Assembly: GCF_004571065.1 (NCBI RefSeq)
Contig: NZ_SPQN01000035.1
Coordinates: forward strand, 1-38,899
From: Geodermatophilus sp. DF01-2
GTDB lineage: Bacteria > Actinomycetota > Actinomycetes > Mycobacteriales > Geodermatophilaceae
Direction of reading: 5' to 3'
DNA length: 38,899 nucleotides
The position numbers were made by a program, and so were the translations under genes. Positions 14,720-23,123 of the stretch are shown piece after piece. Under the pieces are notes generated by a model that made no database searches, was not told the DNA's origin, and saw only the letters and a list, made by a program, of their open reading frames with translations. Each line of letters starts with the position of its first letter. The stretch's first letter is position 1.

Positions 14720-16590
14720 CTTCCAGCGATCAGCAGACCGCCTCACCCGGCGACGCCGAGGTCCCGGCCGAGCACGAGGTCCCCGACGACCTCCGGCTCG
14801 CCGGCGGCTTCCCGGCCGCGACCCGCGAGGCCTGGCGGGAGCTGGTGGCAGGGGTGTTCCGCAAGGCCGGACGCGAGGAGCTGCCCGAGCCGGTCGAGGA
14901 CGCGCTGCGGGTGCCGGTGGCCACCGGCGTTCCCGTGGCCCCGCTCTACACGGCCGAGGACGCCGGTGACCTGCCCTCCGCCGTCGGCGTCCCGGGTCTG
15001 GCGCCGTTCGTCCGGGGCGCCCGCGCCGGCACCGCCGGCGGCGACGTGCCCGGCGGGTGGGACGTCCGGCAGCGGCACGCCCATCCCGACGTCGCGGTGA
15101 CGAAGGAGGCGGTCGCCGCCGACCTGGAGAACGGTGTCACCTCGCTGTGGCTGGAGCTCGGCGAGGGCGCCATCCCGGTCGACGCGCTCGGCGACGTCCT
15201 CTCCGGCGTCTACCTCGACCTCGCGCCGGTGTCGGTCTCCGGCGGGCTGGCGGCCGCCGAGGTCCTCCTCGCGCACGTCGACGGCCGCACCGACCTCGCG
15301 CCCGGCGGCTCCCTGGGACTGGACCCGCTCGGCGTCCAGGCCGCCTCGGGGCAGGAGCAGGACCTCACCGGGCTGGCCGACGTCGCCCGCCGGGCTCCCG
15401 CGGGCTGGCGCACCGTCGTCGTCGACGCCACGGTCTTCGCCGACGCCGGCGCCTCGGTGGTCGAGGAGCTCGGCTGCTCGCTGGCCGCCGGTGTGGCCTA
15501 CCTGCGGGCGCTCACCGATGGCGGACTCTCCGTCGACGAGGCGTTCGGTCAGCTGGAGTTCCGCTACGCGGCCTCCGCCGACCAGTTCACGACGATCGCC
15601 GCGCTGCGCGCCGCCCGCCGGCTGTGGGACCGGGTCGGCGAGGTCAGCGGCGCCTCGCCCGACGTCCGCGGCCAGCGGCAGCACGCCGTCACCTCGTCGG
15701 TGATGACGACGAAGCGCGACCCCTGGGTCAACATGCTGCGGACGACGGTGGCCTGCTTCGCAGCGGGCGTGGGCGGCGCCGACGTGGTCACCGTGCAGCC
15801 CTTCGACGCCGCGCTGGGCCTGCCCGACGCGTTCTCCCGCCGGATCGCCCGCAACACGCAGAGCCTGCTGGTGGAGGAGGGGCATCTGGCCCGCGTCCTC
15901 GACCCGGCCGGCGGCTCCTGGTACGTCGAGTCGCTCACCGACCGGCTCGCGTCGGCGGCCTGGGACTGGTTCACCGAGATCGAGCGGGCCGGCGGGATGG
16001 CCGCCGCGCTGGGGTCGGGCCTGGTCCGCGACCGCATCGCCGCCGCGTGGGACGCCCGCGCCCAGCGGCTGGCCCACCGCACCGACGCGATCACCGGCGT
16101 CAGCGAGTTCCCGAACCTGGCCGAGAAGCTGCCGGAGCGGCAGCCGGTCGCCGCGGTGGTGCGGACCGCGGGCCTGCCCCGCGTGCGCGCCGCCCAGGAG
16201 TTCGAGGAGCTGCGCGACCGCGCCGACGCCGCCGCGACCCGGCCCGAGCTCTACCTCGCGACCATCGGGCCGATCGCCCGGCACACCGCCCGGGCCACCT
16301 TCGCCGGCAACCTGTTCCAGGCCGGCGGGGTCGCGACGCCGTCCGGCGACGGGGCCTCCGGCTTCGCCGACGCCCGGACGACGGTCACCTGCATCTGCGG
16401 GAGCGACCGCGACTACGCGGAGACGGCGGCCGCGCTGGCCGCCGAGCTGCGCGCCGCCGGTGCCACGCAGGTGTGGTTGGCCGGCAAGCCGTCCCTGGCG
16501 GTCGACGGCGTCGACGGGTACGTGTACGCCGGGTGCGACGCGCTCGACGTGCTCCGAGCGGTCCACGAGCAGTTGGGAGTTCCGTCATGA
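14716..16590 (+). CDS. mutA: Methylmalonyl-CoA mutase small subunit MutA
   Basis: This is the non-catalytic partner of the heterodimeric, adenosylcobalamin-dependent methylmalonyl-CoA mutase. At 624 residues it has the length typical of actinobacterial MutA. It shows the mutase barrel fold ([57 protein letters not shown]). A degenerate C-terminal cobalamin-like domain lacks the DxHxxG lower-ligand motif, as expected for the small subunit. The GTG at 14716 has a strong GAGGAGG ribosome binding site, and the upstream leader resembles that of accD. It overlaps mutB by ATGA, which fits a fixed 1:1 subunit ratio. Confidence 0.95.
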   Translation: MTSSDQQTASPGDAEVPAEHEVPDDLRLAGGFPAATREAWRELVAGVFRKAGREELPEPVEDALRVPVATGVPVAPLYTAEDAGDLPSAVGVPGLAPFVRGARAGTAGGDVPGGWDVRQRHAHPDVAVTKEAVAADLENGVTSLWLELGEGAIPVDALGDVLSGVYLDLAPVSVSGGLAAAEVLLAHVDGRTDLAPGGSLGLDPLGVQAASGQEQDLTGLADVARRAPAGWRTVVVDATVFADAGASVVEELGCSLAAGVAYLRALTDGGLSVDEAFGQLEFRYAASADQFTTIAALRAARRLWDRVGEVSGASPDVRGQRQHAVTSSVMTTKRDPWVNMLRTTVACFAAGVGGADVVTVQPFDAALGLPDAFSRRIARNTQSLLVEEGHLARVLDPAGGSWYVESLTDRLASAAWDWFTEIERAGGMAAALGSGLVRDRIAAAWDARAQRLAHRTDAITGVSEFPNLAEKLPERQPVAAVVRTAGLPRVRAAQEFEELRDRADAAATRPELYLATIGPIARHTARATFAGNLFQAGGVATPSGDGASGFADARTTVTCICGSDRDYAETAAALAAELRAAGATQVWLAGKPSLAVDGVDGYVYAGCDALDVLRAVHEQLGVPS

Positions 16591-18788
16591 GTGGCATCCC
16601 CGACTTCGGCGGCGTCGAGCTGGGCCGCTTCGCGGCCGGCGGCTCGGCCGACGACTGGGCCAAGCGGTTCGAGGAGTCGACCGGCCGCAGCGCCGGCGAG
16701 GCGACCTGGGAGACGCCGGAGGGCATCGCCGTCCCGCCGCTGTACACCCCGGCCGACCTCGAGGGCCTGGACTTCCTCGAGACCTACCCGGGCATCGCGC
16801 CGTACCTGCGCGGGCCGTACCCGACGATGTACACGACCCAGCCGTGGACGGTCCGCCAGTACGCGGGCTTCTCCACCGCGGCGGAGTCCAACGCCTTCTA
16901 CCGGCGCAACCTCGCGGCCGGGCAGAAGGGGCTGTCGGTCGCCTTCGACCTGCCCACCCATCGCGGCTACGACTCCGACCACCCGCGCGTGGTCGGCGAC
17001 GTCGGCATGGCCGGGGTGGCGATCGACTCGATCCTGGACATGCGGCAGCTCTTCGACGGCATCCCGCTGGACCGGATGAGCGTCTCGATGACCATGAACG
17101 GCGCCGTCCTGCCGGTGCTGGCGCTCTACATCGTCGCCGCCGAGGAGCAGGGGGTGGAGCACGGTCAGCTGACCGGGACCATCCAGAACGACATCCTCAA
17201 GGAGTTCATGGTCCGCAACACCTACATCTACCCGCCGAAGCCCTCGATGCAGATCATCAGCGACATCTTCTCCTTCACCTCGCAGGAGATGCCGCGGTTC
17301 AACTCGATCTCCATCTCCGGCTACCACATCCAGGAGGCCGGGGCGACCGCCGATCTGGAGCTGGCCTACACGCTGGCGGACGGCGTGGAGTACCTGCAGG
17401 CGGGCAAGGCCGCCGGGCTCGACGTCGACGCGTTCGCGCCTCGGCTGTCGTTCTTCTGGGCGATCGGCATGAACTTCTTCATGGAGGTCGCGAAGCTGCG
17501 GGCCGGGCGGCTGCTGTGGGCCCGGCTGGTCAAGGAGGCGGGCGCTAGGGCGGACAAGTCGCTGTCGCTGCGCACCCACTCCCAGACCTCGGGCTGGTCG
17601 CTGACCGCGCAGGACGTCTACAACAACGTCGTCCGCACCTGCCTGGAGGCGATGGCCGCCACCCAGGGACACACCCAGTCGCTGCACACCAACGCCCTCG
17701 ACGAGGCGCTGGCACTGCCGACCGACTTCTCCGCCCGGATCGCCCGCAACACCCAGCTGCTGCTGCAGCAGGAGTCGGGGACGACGCGGGTCATCGACCC
17801 GTGGGGCGGTTCGGCGTACGTGGAGAAGCTGACCTACGACCTGGCCCGCCGGGCGTGGGCGCACATCGAGGAGGTCGCCGAGCACGGCGGCATGGCGCAG
17901 GCCATCGACGACGGCATCCCGAAGCTGCGCATCGAGGAGGCCGCCGCCCGCACCCAGGCGCGCATCGACTCCGGCCGGCAGCCGGTGATCGGCGTGAACA
18001 AGTACCGGGTGGACGCCGACGAGGCGATCGAGGTGCTGCGGGTGGACAACGCCGACGTGCTCGCCCAGCAGAAGGCGAAGCTGGCGGAGCTGCGGGCATC
18101 GCGGGACTCCTCGGCCGTGCAGGAAGCGCTGCGCCGGCTCACCGATGCCGCCCGCGCGGCCGCGGAGGGACGGCGCGGTCGGGAGCTGGACGCCAACCTG
18201 CTCAAGCTGGCGGTCGACGCGGCCCGCGCCAAGGCCACCGTCGGGGAGATCTCCGACGCGCTGGAGGAGGTCTACGGGCGGCATGCCGGGCAGGTGCGCA
18301 CCATCAGTGGGGTGTACCGCGACGAGGCCGGCGCGTCGGGACCGGTCGAGGAGACCCGCCGGATGGCCGAGGCGTTCGAGGAGGCCGAGGGACGCCGTCC
18401 CCGGATCCTGGTCGCCAAGATGGGCCAGGACGGCCACGACCGCGGCCAGAAGGTGATCGCCACGGCCTTCGCCGACCTCGGCTTCGACGTCGACGTCGGC
18501 CCGCTGTTCCAGACGCCGGAGGAGGTCGCCCGCCAGGCGGTGGAGGCCGACGTGCACGTCGTCGGCGTCTCGTCGCTGGCCGCCGGCCACCTGACGCTGG
18601 TGCCGGCGCTGCGCGAGGCGCTCGCCGACCTCGGGGCCGAGGACGTCGTCATCGTCGTCGGCGGGGTCATCCCGCCGGACGACGTGCCGACGCTGAAGGA
18701 GATGGGCGCGGCCGAGGTCTTCCTGCCGGGGACGGTCATCGCCGAGGCGGCGCAGGGGCTGCTGCGCACTCTGTCGTCGCGCACCTGA
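16587..18788 (+). CDS. mutB: Methylmalonyl-CoA mutase large catalytic subunit MutB
   Basis: Isomerises (R)-methylmalonyl-CoA to succinyl-CoA using adenosylcobalamin. The 733-residue protein has the N-terminal substrate-binding barrel ([47 protein letters not shown]) and a C-terminal cobalamin-binding domain with the lower-ligand motif DGHDRG (Asp615, His617, Gly620), followed by the GG motif in [12 protein letters not shown]. The start overlaps the mutA stop (ATGA). Its stop overlaps the meaB start by one base (TGATG), so all three subunits are translationally linked. Together with AccA, AccD and AccE in this window it completes the path from propionyl-CoA to succinyl-CoA, apart from the epimerase. 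Confidence 0.97.
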   Translation: MSGIPDFGGVELGRFAAGGSADDWAKRFEESTGRSAGEATWETPEGIAVPPLYTPADLEGLDFLETYPGIAPYLRGPYPTMYTTQPWTVRQYAGFSTAAESNAFYRRNLAAGQKGLSVAFDLPTHRGYDSDHPRVVGDVGMAGVAIDSILDMRQLFDGIPLDRMSVSMTMNGAVLPVLALYIVAAEEQGVEHGQLTGTIQNDILKEFMVRNTYIYPPKPSMQIISDIFSFTSQEMPRFNSISISGYHIQEAGATADLELAYTLADGVEYLQAGKAAGLDVDAFAPRLSFFWAIGMNFFMEVAKLRAGRLLWARLVKEAGARADKSLSLRTHSQTSGWSLTAQDVYNNVVRTCLEAMAATQGHTQSLHTNALDEALALPTDFSARIARNTQLLLQQESGTTRVIDPWGGSAYVEKLTYDLARRAWAHIEEVAEHGGMAQAIDDGIPKLRIEEAAARTQARIDSGRQPVIGVNKYRVDADEAIEVLRVDNADVLAQQKAKLAELRASRDSSAVQEALRRLTDAARAAAEGRRGRELDANLLKLAVDAARAKATVGEISDALEEVYGRHAGQVRTISGVYRDEAGASGPVEETRRMAEAFEEAEGRRPRILVAKMGQDGHDRGQKVIATAFADLGFDVDVGPLFQTPEEVARQAVEADVHVVGVSSLAAGHLTLVPALREALADLGAEDVVIVVGGVIPPDDVPTLKEMGAAEVFLPGTVIAEAAQGLLRTLSSRT

Positions 18789-19792
18789 TGCCGCGGCAGG
18801 TCGACGTCCCGGCGCTCGCCGAGGGGGTGCTCGCCGGCGACCGGCGGGCGGTCGCGCGCGCCATCACGCTCGTCGAGTCCCACCGGAGCGACCATCGCGA
18901 GCGGGCGCAGGAGCTGCTGGTGGAGCTGCTGCCGCACGCCGGCAACGCCCGCCGGGTCGGGATCAGCGGCGTCCCCGGCGTGGGGAAGTCGACGTTCATC
19001 GACTCCCTCGGCGTCACCCTGACCGCGGCCGGCTCGAAGGTCGCGGTGCTCGCCGTCGACCCGTCGTCCGCACGGTCGGGCGGGTCGATCCTCGGTGACA
19101 AGACCCGCATGGCGCGGCTGGCGGTCGACCCGGACGCCTTCATCCGGCCGTCGCCGACGTCGGGAACCCTCGGCGGGGTCGCCCAGGCGACGCGGGAGTC
19201 GATGGTGGTCGTGGAGGCCGCCGGCTACGACGTCGTCCTGGTGGAGACCGTCGGGGTCGGGCAGTCGGAGATTGCCGTCGCGGAGATGGTCGACTCGTTC
19301 CTCTTCCTGACCCTGGCCCGCACCGGCGACCAGCTGCAGGGGATCAAGCGGGGCATCCTCGAGATCGCCGACGTCATCGCGGTGAACAAGGCCGACGGGC
19401 CGGGCGCGGCCGACGCGCGGAAGGCCGCCCGCGAGCTGGCCGGGGCGATCCGCATGCTGCGCGGGCACGACGAGGAGTGGCAGGTGCCGGTGCTGACCTG
19501 CGCCGGGCTGACCGGTGAGGGCCTCGACGAGGTGTGGGCCAAGCTGGTCGAGCACCAGGACCGGCGCAAGGTGTCGGGGGCGTTCGAGGAGCGCCGGCGC
19601 ACGCAGCAGGTGCGCTGGACCCGGCAGCTGGTGCGCGACGGGCTCGAACACCGGCTGCGCGCGCACCCCGGCGTCCGGGCCGCCGCACCGGGGCTGGAGA
19701 AGGCGGTGCTGGCGGGGGAGCTGACCCCGGCGCTGGCCGCCCAGCAGCTGCTGGAGACGTTCCTCGCGGCGCCGGCTTCTCCGCGATCATGA
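18788..19792 (+). CDS. meaB: Methylmalonyl-CoA mutase-associated GTPase MeaB
   Basis: A G-protein chaperone that gates cobalamin loading and protects MutAB from inactivation. The 334-residue protein has Walker A GVPGVGKST (residues 61-69), the family motif DPSSARSGGSILGDKTRM (switch I region), the ETVGVGQSE segment and the NKAD base-recognition motif, then the helical dimerisation C-terminus. The ATG overlaps the mutB stop by one base. The coding frame ends inside a palindromic repeat that supplies the last two codons (Arg-Ser) and the TGA stop, so the original 3' end was probably altered when the repeat arrived. Confidence 0.95.
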   Translation: MPRQVDVPALAEGVLAGDRRAVARAITLVESHRSDHRERAQELLVELLPHAGNARRVGISGVPGVGKSTFIDSLGVTLTAAGSKVAVLAVDPSSARSGGSILGDKTRMARLAVDPDAFIRPSPTSGTLGGVAQATRESMVVVEAAGYDVVLVETVGVGQSEIAVAEMVDSFLFLTLARTGDQLQGIKRGILEIADVIAVNKADGPGAADARKAARELAGAIRMLRGHDEEWQVPVLTCAGLTGEGLDEVWAKLVEHQDRRKVSGAFEERRRTQQVRWTRQLVRDGLEHRLRAHPGVRAAAPGLEKAVLAGELTPALAAQQLLETFLAAPASPRS

Positions 19793-19853
19793 AATCTGGG
19801 AAGCGACACCCCGACACCGGACGGAGTGTGGCTTCCCGAACTTCATGATCGCG
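19782..19853. repeat. Palindromic repeat, copy 1 (meaB 3' end)
   Basis: Two 28-base arms (19782-19809 and 19826-19853) pair at 24 of 28 positions around a 16-base spacer. The shared core is GATCATGAA followed by GGGAAGC. The left arm contains the meaB stop codon. The right arm matches copy 2 at 20831-20896 (GATCATGAAGTTCGGGAAGC on the minus strand). The element can form a large RNA hairpin and so can also terminate the mut operon. Confidence 0.85.
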
Positions 19854-19932
19854 GGGATGCACAGGGGGTCGCGCCCTCCACAGATCGGTCGGTGGACCGC
19901 CGCGGCGGGGTACCTCTCCCGAGGCTGCCGGC

Positions 19933-20838
19933 ATGGACTTCGCCCTCTACCGCCTCATCGCCGCGCAGTGCGGGGTCTTCGCCACGTCGCAGGCGCTGGA
20001 CCACTGCAGCGACGCCGAGGTCCGCGGGCTGGTGCGCAGCGGCCGGTGGCGCAGGAGCCCCTGGCGGGGAGTGCTCCTCGACGGCGAGCTGCCCGACTCG
20101 CCGCTGCTGCTCCTCCGCGCCGCGGCCTTGGCGGTCGGCGGCGACCTCGTGGCGTGCCACTCGACCGCGGCGTCGCTGTGGGGCTTCGACGTGCTCGGCG
20201 ACGCCACGCTGCACTTCCTCGGCCCACCCTCGCTGGTGAATCGGCGGCTACCGGGTGTCCAGGTCCACCCGTCCTCGCTCGGAGCGGACGACGCGGTGCT
20301 CCGCAACGGCGTCTGGTGCACGCCGCCGGCGCGCACCGCCTGCGACGTCGTCCGCAACACCCAACCGATCGACGGTCTCGCGACGTTGGACGCGGCGCTC
20401 CGGTCACGGACGTGCACGCCAGAGCAGCTCGCGGCGGCCGCCGCTGCGCAGGCCGGCCTGCGGGAGGTCGCCCGGCTCCGGCGCCTGGTCCCGTGCGCGA
20501 GCGGACTGGCTGCCTCACCGATGGAGTCGCGCATGCGCTGGCGCTTCATCGACGCCGACCTGCCTGCTCCCCGGCCGCAGGTCCCGCTGACCGACGGCGG
20601 CCGGACGCACTACCTCGACATGGGATGGGAGGACCAGCTCGTCGGAGCCGAGTTCGACGGGCTCGAGGCACACATGACGAGAGAGCAGCTCGCCGCCGAC
20701 CGCGACCGGCACAACTGGCTGACCGAGCACAGCTGGACGCTGCTGCACTTCACCGCGAGGGACGTCTACCGCCGGCACCTGGCCATGGTGGGGAGGACGG
20801 CGCGCGCACTCGGCGTCCCCTTCCGGTCTCGATCATGA
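19933..20838 (+). CDS. AbiEi-like winged-helix plus DUF559-like nuclease-fold protein
   Basis: A 301-residue cytoplasmic protein of a type common in actinomycetes. The N-terminal part (GVFATSQALDHCSDAEVRGLVRSGRW... up to GVLL) looks like the winged helix seen in AbiEi-type antitoxins. The C-terminal part (THYLDMGWEDQLVGAEFDG, then DRDRHNWLTEHSWTLLHFT) resembles the Vsr/DUF559 PD-(D/E)xK nuclease fold, with Asp and Glu in the right places. Its function is unknown, and no partner toxin is adjacent. A GAGG lies eight bases before the ATG. It is bracketed by two copies of the same palindromic repeat, and its final Arg-Ser-stop is encoded by copy 2. Confidence 0.7.
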   Translation: MDFALYRLIAAQCGVFATSQALDHCSDAEVRGLVRSGRWRRSPWRGVLLDGELPDSPLLLLRAAALAVGGDLVACHSTAASLWGFDVLGDATLHFLGPPSLVNRRLPGVQVHPSSLGADDAVLRNGVWCTPPARTACDVVRNTQPIDGLATLDAALRSRTCTPEQLAAAAAAQAGLREVARLRRLVPCASGLAASPMESRMRWRFIDADLPAPRPQVPLTDGGRTHYLDMGWEDQLVGAEFDGLEAHMTREQLAADRDRHNWLTEHSWTLLHFTARDVYRRHLAMVGRTARALGVPFRSRS

Positions 20839-20896
20839 AGTTCGGGAAGCGACGCGCGGACTGCGAGCGGCGTGTCGCTTCCCGAACTTCATGATC
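20831..20896. repeat. Palindromic repeat, copy 2 (3' end of the DUF559-like gene)
   Basis: Perfect 23-base arms (20831-20853 and 20874-20896), beginning GATCATGAAGTTCGGGAAGC, are separated by 20 bases. The left arm supplies the stop codon of the upstream gene in the same frame as copy 1 does for meaB. It lies between convergent genes, so it is also a likely bidirectional terminator. Confidence 0.9.
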
Positions 20897-20951
20897 ACGT
20901 ACAGGGGCGAGTGCGGGGGAGGAGGCGGGGCGGGGGCGAGGGGGCGTGGGG

Positions 20952-21425
20952 TCAGACGCCGGTGGAGCGGCACTCCCGGGAGCGGAGCTCGGCGAGGTAG
21001 TCGTCCGGGGCGCCGGCGGCCTCGGCGGCGTCGGCCAGCGCACCCAGGTAGCGGGCCGAGGGCAGCCCGCCCTCGAAGGCATCCAGCACGTAGACGTAGG
21101 CGACCTGGTCACCGGTGAGCGTGTGCACGCGCAGGTGCAGCTTGCGGTAGAGCCCCTGGTCGGCGCCCTCCCAGGCGTCGAGCGCCTTCTCGTCGGCCTC
21201 GGTGAGGTCGTAGAGGGCGACGAAGACGCCGGGGGACAGCGACTCGCCCGGTGTGGTGTCGTCCGGGACGAGGGTGGCCAGCGCTCCCTCCCACCCGTAC
21301 TCCTCGGCGCCGAACGTCAGCCGCCAGCCCTTGATCCAGCCGGTACCGGTGTGCGGGGAGGACGGACAGCGCCGGAGCATCTGAGCGGGGTCCATGTTCG
21401 ACCCGTAGGCGGCGTAGAGGCCCAT
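20952..21425 (-). CDS. Gamma-glutamylcyclotransferase-like (GGCT/AIG2 fold) protein
   Basis: A 157-residue protein starting MGLYAAYGSNMDP. The YGSNM loop is the substrate-binding signature of the gamma-glutamylcyclotransferase fold. The Glu in LDAWEG is the probable catalytic acid, and the central LRVHTLTG...VAYVYV strands complete the barrel. Members release 5-oxoproline from gamma-glutamyl amines, but many bacterial ones are uncharacterised. The ATG at 21425 is preferred over upstream starts because it begins at the conserved motif and because TAGGCT lies eight bases before it, suggesting an almost leaderless mRNA. It is divergent from the LpdA-type gene. I recall a gene of this type (Rv3304) beside lpdA in Mycobacterium tuberculosis. 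Confidence 0.85.
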   Translation of the reverse strand: MGLYAAYGSNMDPAQMLRRCPSSPHTGTGWIKGWRLTFGAEEYGWEGALATLVPDDTTPGESLSPGVFVALYDLTEADEKALDAWEGADQGLYRKLHLRVHTLTGDQVAYVYVLDAFEGGLPSARYLGALADAAEAAGAPDDYLAELRSRECRSTGV

Positions 21426-21433
21426 CGCCGGGC

Positions 21434-21439
21434 AGCCTA
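21434..21439 (-). promoter_or_regulatory. Candidate -10 element for the GGCT-like gene
   Basis: TAGGCT on the minus strand is followed by eight bases and the ATG at 21425. No ribosome binding site lies between, so the transcript would be leaderless or nearly so. Confidence 0.4.
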
Positions 21440-21541
21440 CGACCGGGTGGCACGACCCTCGGGAGGAGATGGCCCACGTCGTTCCCCGCAACGGGGAGAA
21501 TGGCCGCCGCACGTGTCCGCGCCGCACCGAGAAGGACTTCC

Positions 21542-22945
21542 ATGACCCGCATCGTGATCATCGGCGGCGGCCCCGCCGGCTACGAGGCCGCGCTGGTCGC
21601 CGCATCCCTCGGTGCGCAGGTCACCGTGGTCGAGCGGGACGGCGTCGGCGGGGCCAGCGTGCTCACCGACTGCGTCCCGTCCAAGACCTTCATCGCCTCG
21701 GCCGGCGTGATGAGCAACGTGCGCGACTCGGCGTCCCTCGGCGTGCAGGGCTCCGAGCTCGCCACCGTCGGCATCGACCTCGCTGCGGTCAACCAGCGGG
21801 TCAGGGGCCTGGCCGTCGCACAGTCCGCCGACATCAAGGCCCGGCTGGTCGCCGAGGGCGTGCAGGTCCTTCCCGGGCAGGGCCGCCTCTCCGACGAGCG
21901 CCGCGGCCTGGTCGAACACCGGGTCGAGGTGGTGGACGGCGACGGCGCGGTCACCGAGACGCTGGAGTGCGACGTCGTCCTCGTCGCCACCGGCGCCGAC
22001 CCCCGCGTGCTGCCCGGCGCCGAGCCCGACCACGAGCGCATCCTCGACTGGCGCGACGTCTACGACCTGCAGGAGATGCCCGAGCACCTGGTCGTCGTCG
22101 GCTCCGGCGTGACCGGGGCGGAGTTCGCCTCCGGCTACCTGGAGGCCGGCGTCCCGGTGACCCTGGTGTCCTCCCGCGACCGGGTGCTGCCCGGGGAGGA
22201 TTCCGACGCCGCCGAGGTGCTCGAGGAGGTCTTCCAGTCCCGCGGCGGCCGGCTCGAGCGCGGCCGCGCGGCCGGCGTGCGGCGGGCCGAGAAGGGGGTC
22301 GTCGTCGAGCTGACCGACGGGCGCACCGTCGAGGGCTCGCACGCGCTGATGACCGTGGGCACCGTGCCCAACACCGCGGGGCTGAACCTGGAGGGCGCCG
22401 GGGTCGAGCTCGCGCCGTCCGGGCACGTCGTCGTCGACCGCGTCTCGCGCACCAGCGTGCCGGGCGTCTACGCCGCCGGTGACGTCACCGGGGTCTTCCA
22501 GCTGGCCTCGGTCGCGGCGATGCAGGGCCGGATCGCGATGTGGCACGCGCTCGGCGAGGCGGTCACCCCGATCCGGCTCAAGACGGTCGCGGCCAACGTC
22601 TTCACCCACCCGGAGATCGCCACGGTGGGCGTGCAGGAGAAGACGCTGCCCGAGGGCGCCGACATCGACGTCGTCCGGCTGCCGCTGGCCACCAACGCCC
22701 GGGCCAAGATGGCCGACCTGCACGACGGGTTCGTCAAGCTGTTCGCCCGTCGGGCCACCGGCATCGTCGTCGGCGGGGTGGTCGTCGCCCCGGGCGCATC
22801 CGAGCTGATCCTGCCGATCGCGCTGGCGGTGACCAAGGGGCTGACGGTCACCGACCTGGCCCAGACCTTCGCGATCTACCCGTCGCTGTCCGGGTCGATC
22901 ACCGAGGCCGGCCGGCGGCTGATGGGCGCCGACGCCCTCGCATGA
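21542..22945 (+). CDS. lpdA: NAD(P)H-quinone dehydrogenase, LpdA-type flavoprotein
   Basis: A FAD-dependent oxidoreductase of 467 residues built like dihydrolipoamide dehydrogenase: FAD motif GGGPAGYEAA at residues 8-17, NAD motif VGSGVTGAEFASG, second FAD motif GVYAAGDVTG and a C-terminal dimerisation domain. The redox disulfide is missing: the usual GGTCLNVGC is GGASVLTDC here, leaving Ser39 and a lone Cys44. The C-terminal His-Pro-Thr-x-x-Glu acid/base pair is replaced by YPSLSGSITEA. This is the pattern of Mycobacterium tuberculosis LpdA (Rv3303c), an NAD(P)H:quinone reductase, not a lipoamide enzyme. The ATG has GAAGGA six bases upstream. A hairpin terminator follows. Confidence 0.9.
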   Translation: MTRIVIIGGGPAGYEAALVAASLGAQVTVVERDGVGGASVLTDCVPSKTFIASAGVMSNVRDSASLGVQGSELATVGIDLAAVNQRVRGLAVAQSADIKARLVAEGVQVLPGQGRLSDERRGLVEHRVEVVDGDGAVTETLECDVVLVATGADPRVLPGAEPDHERILDWRDVYDLQEMPEHLVVVGSGVTGAEFASGYLEAGVPVTLVSSRDRVLPGEDSDAAEVLEEVFQSRGGRLERGRAAGVRRAEKGVVVELTDGRTVEGSHALMTVGTVPNTAGLNLEGAGVELAPSGHVVVDRVSRTSVPGVYAAGDVTGVFQLASVAAMQGRIAMWHALGEAVTPIRLKTVAANVFTHPEIATVGVQEKTLPEGADIDVVRLPLATNARAKMADLHDGFVKLFARRATGIVVGGVVVAPGASELILPIALAVTKGLTVTDLAQTFAIYPSLSGSITEAGRRLMGADALA

Positions 22946-22953
22946 TCACAGCG

Positions 22954-22976
22954 GGGCGCGTGGGACGAGCGCGCCC
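22954..22976 (+). terminator. Hairpin terminator after lpdA
   Basis: GGGCGCG (22954-22960) and CGCGCCC (22970-22976) form a perfect seven-base stem with a nine-base loop, beginning nine bases after the lpdA stop codon. No T-run follows. Confidence 0.5.
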
Positions 22977-23123
22977 GACCGCCGGTACGGGTGGGACGCA
23001 GGTGACCCGGCTGATGTGACACCCGGGGTCCCGGGGGCGTCCTGGAGCGGATGTGACACCGGGTTCGACTGGAGTCCCGGCCGCCGGTGCCGACGGGTGC
23101 GCGGCCCGCCGAGGACAGGGGGG

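Noticed and set aside
15057-16586. N-terminal extension of mutB by about 510 codons in an open frame through mutA
   Set aside because: The extension is the out-of-frame shadow of mutA. The conserved MutB sequence begins at the ATG at 16587, which overlaps the mutA stop.
23002-23064. Three GTGAC motifs, two within GATGTGACACC, upstream of the first protease
   Set aside because: Spacing is irregular (14 and 37 bases) and only the two longer copies are similar. It may be a regulator site but the evidence is too thin to list as a feature.
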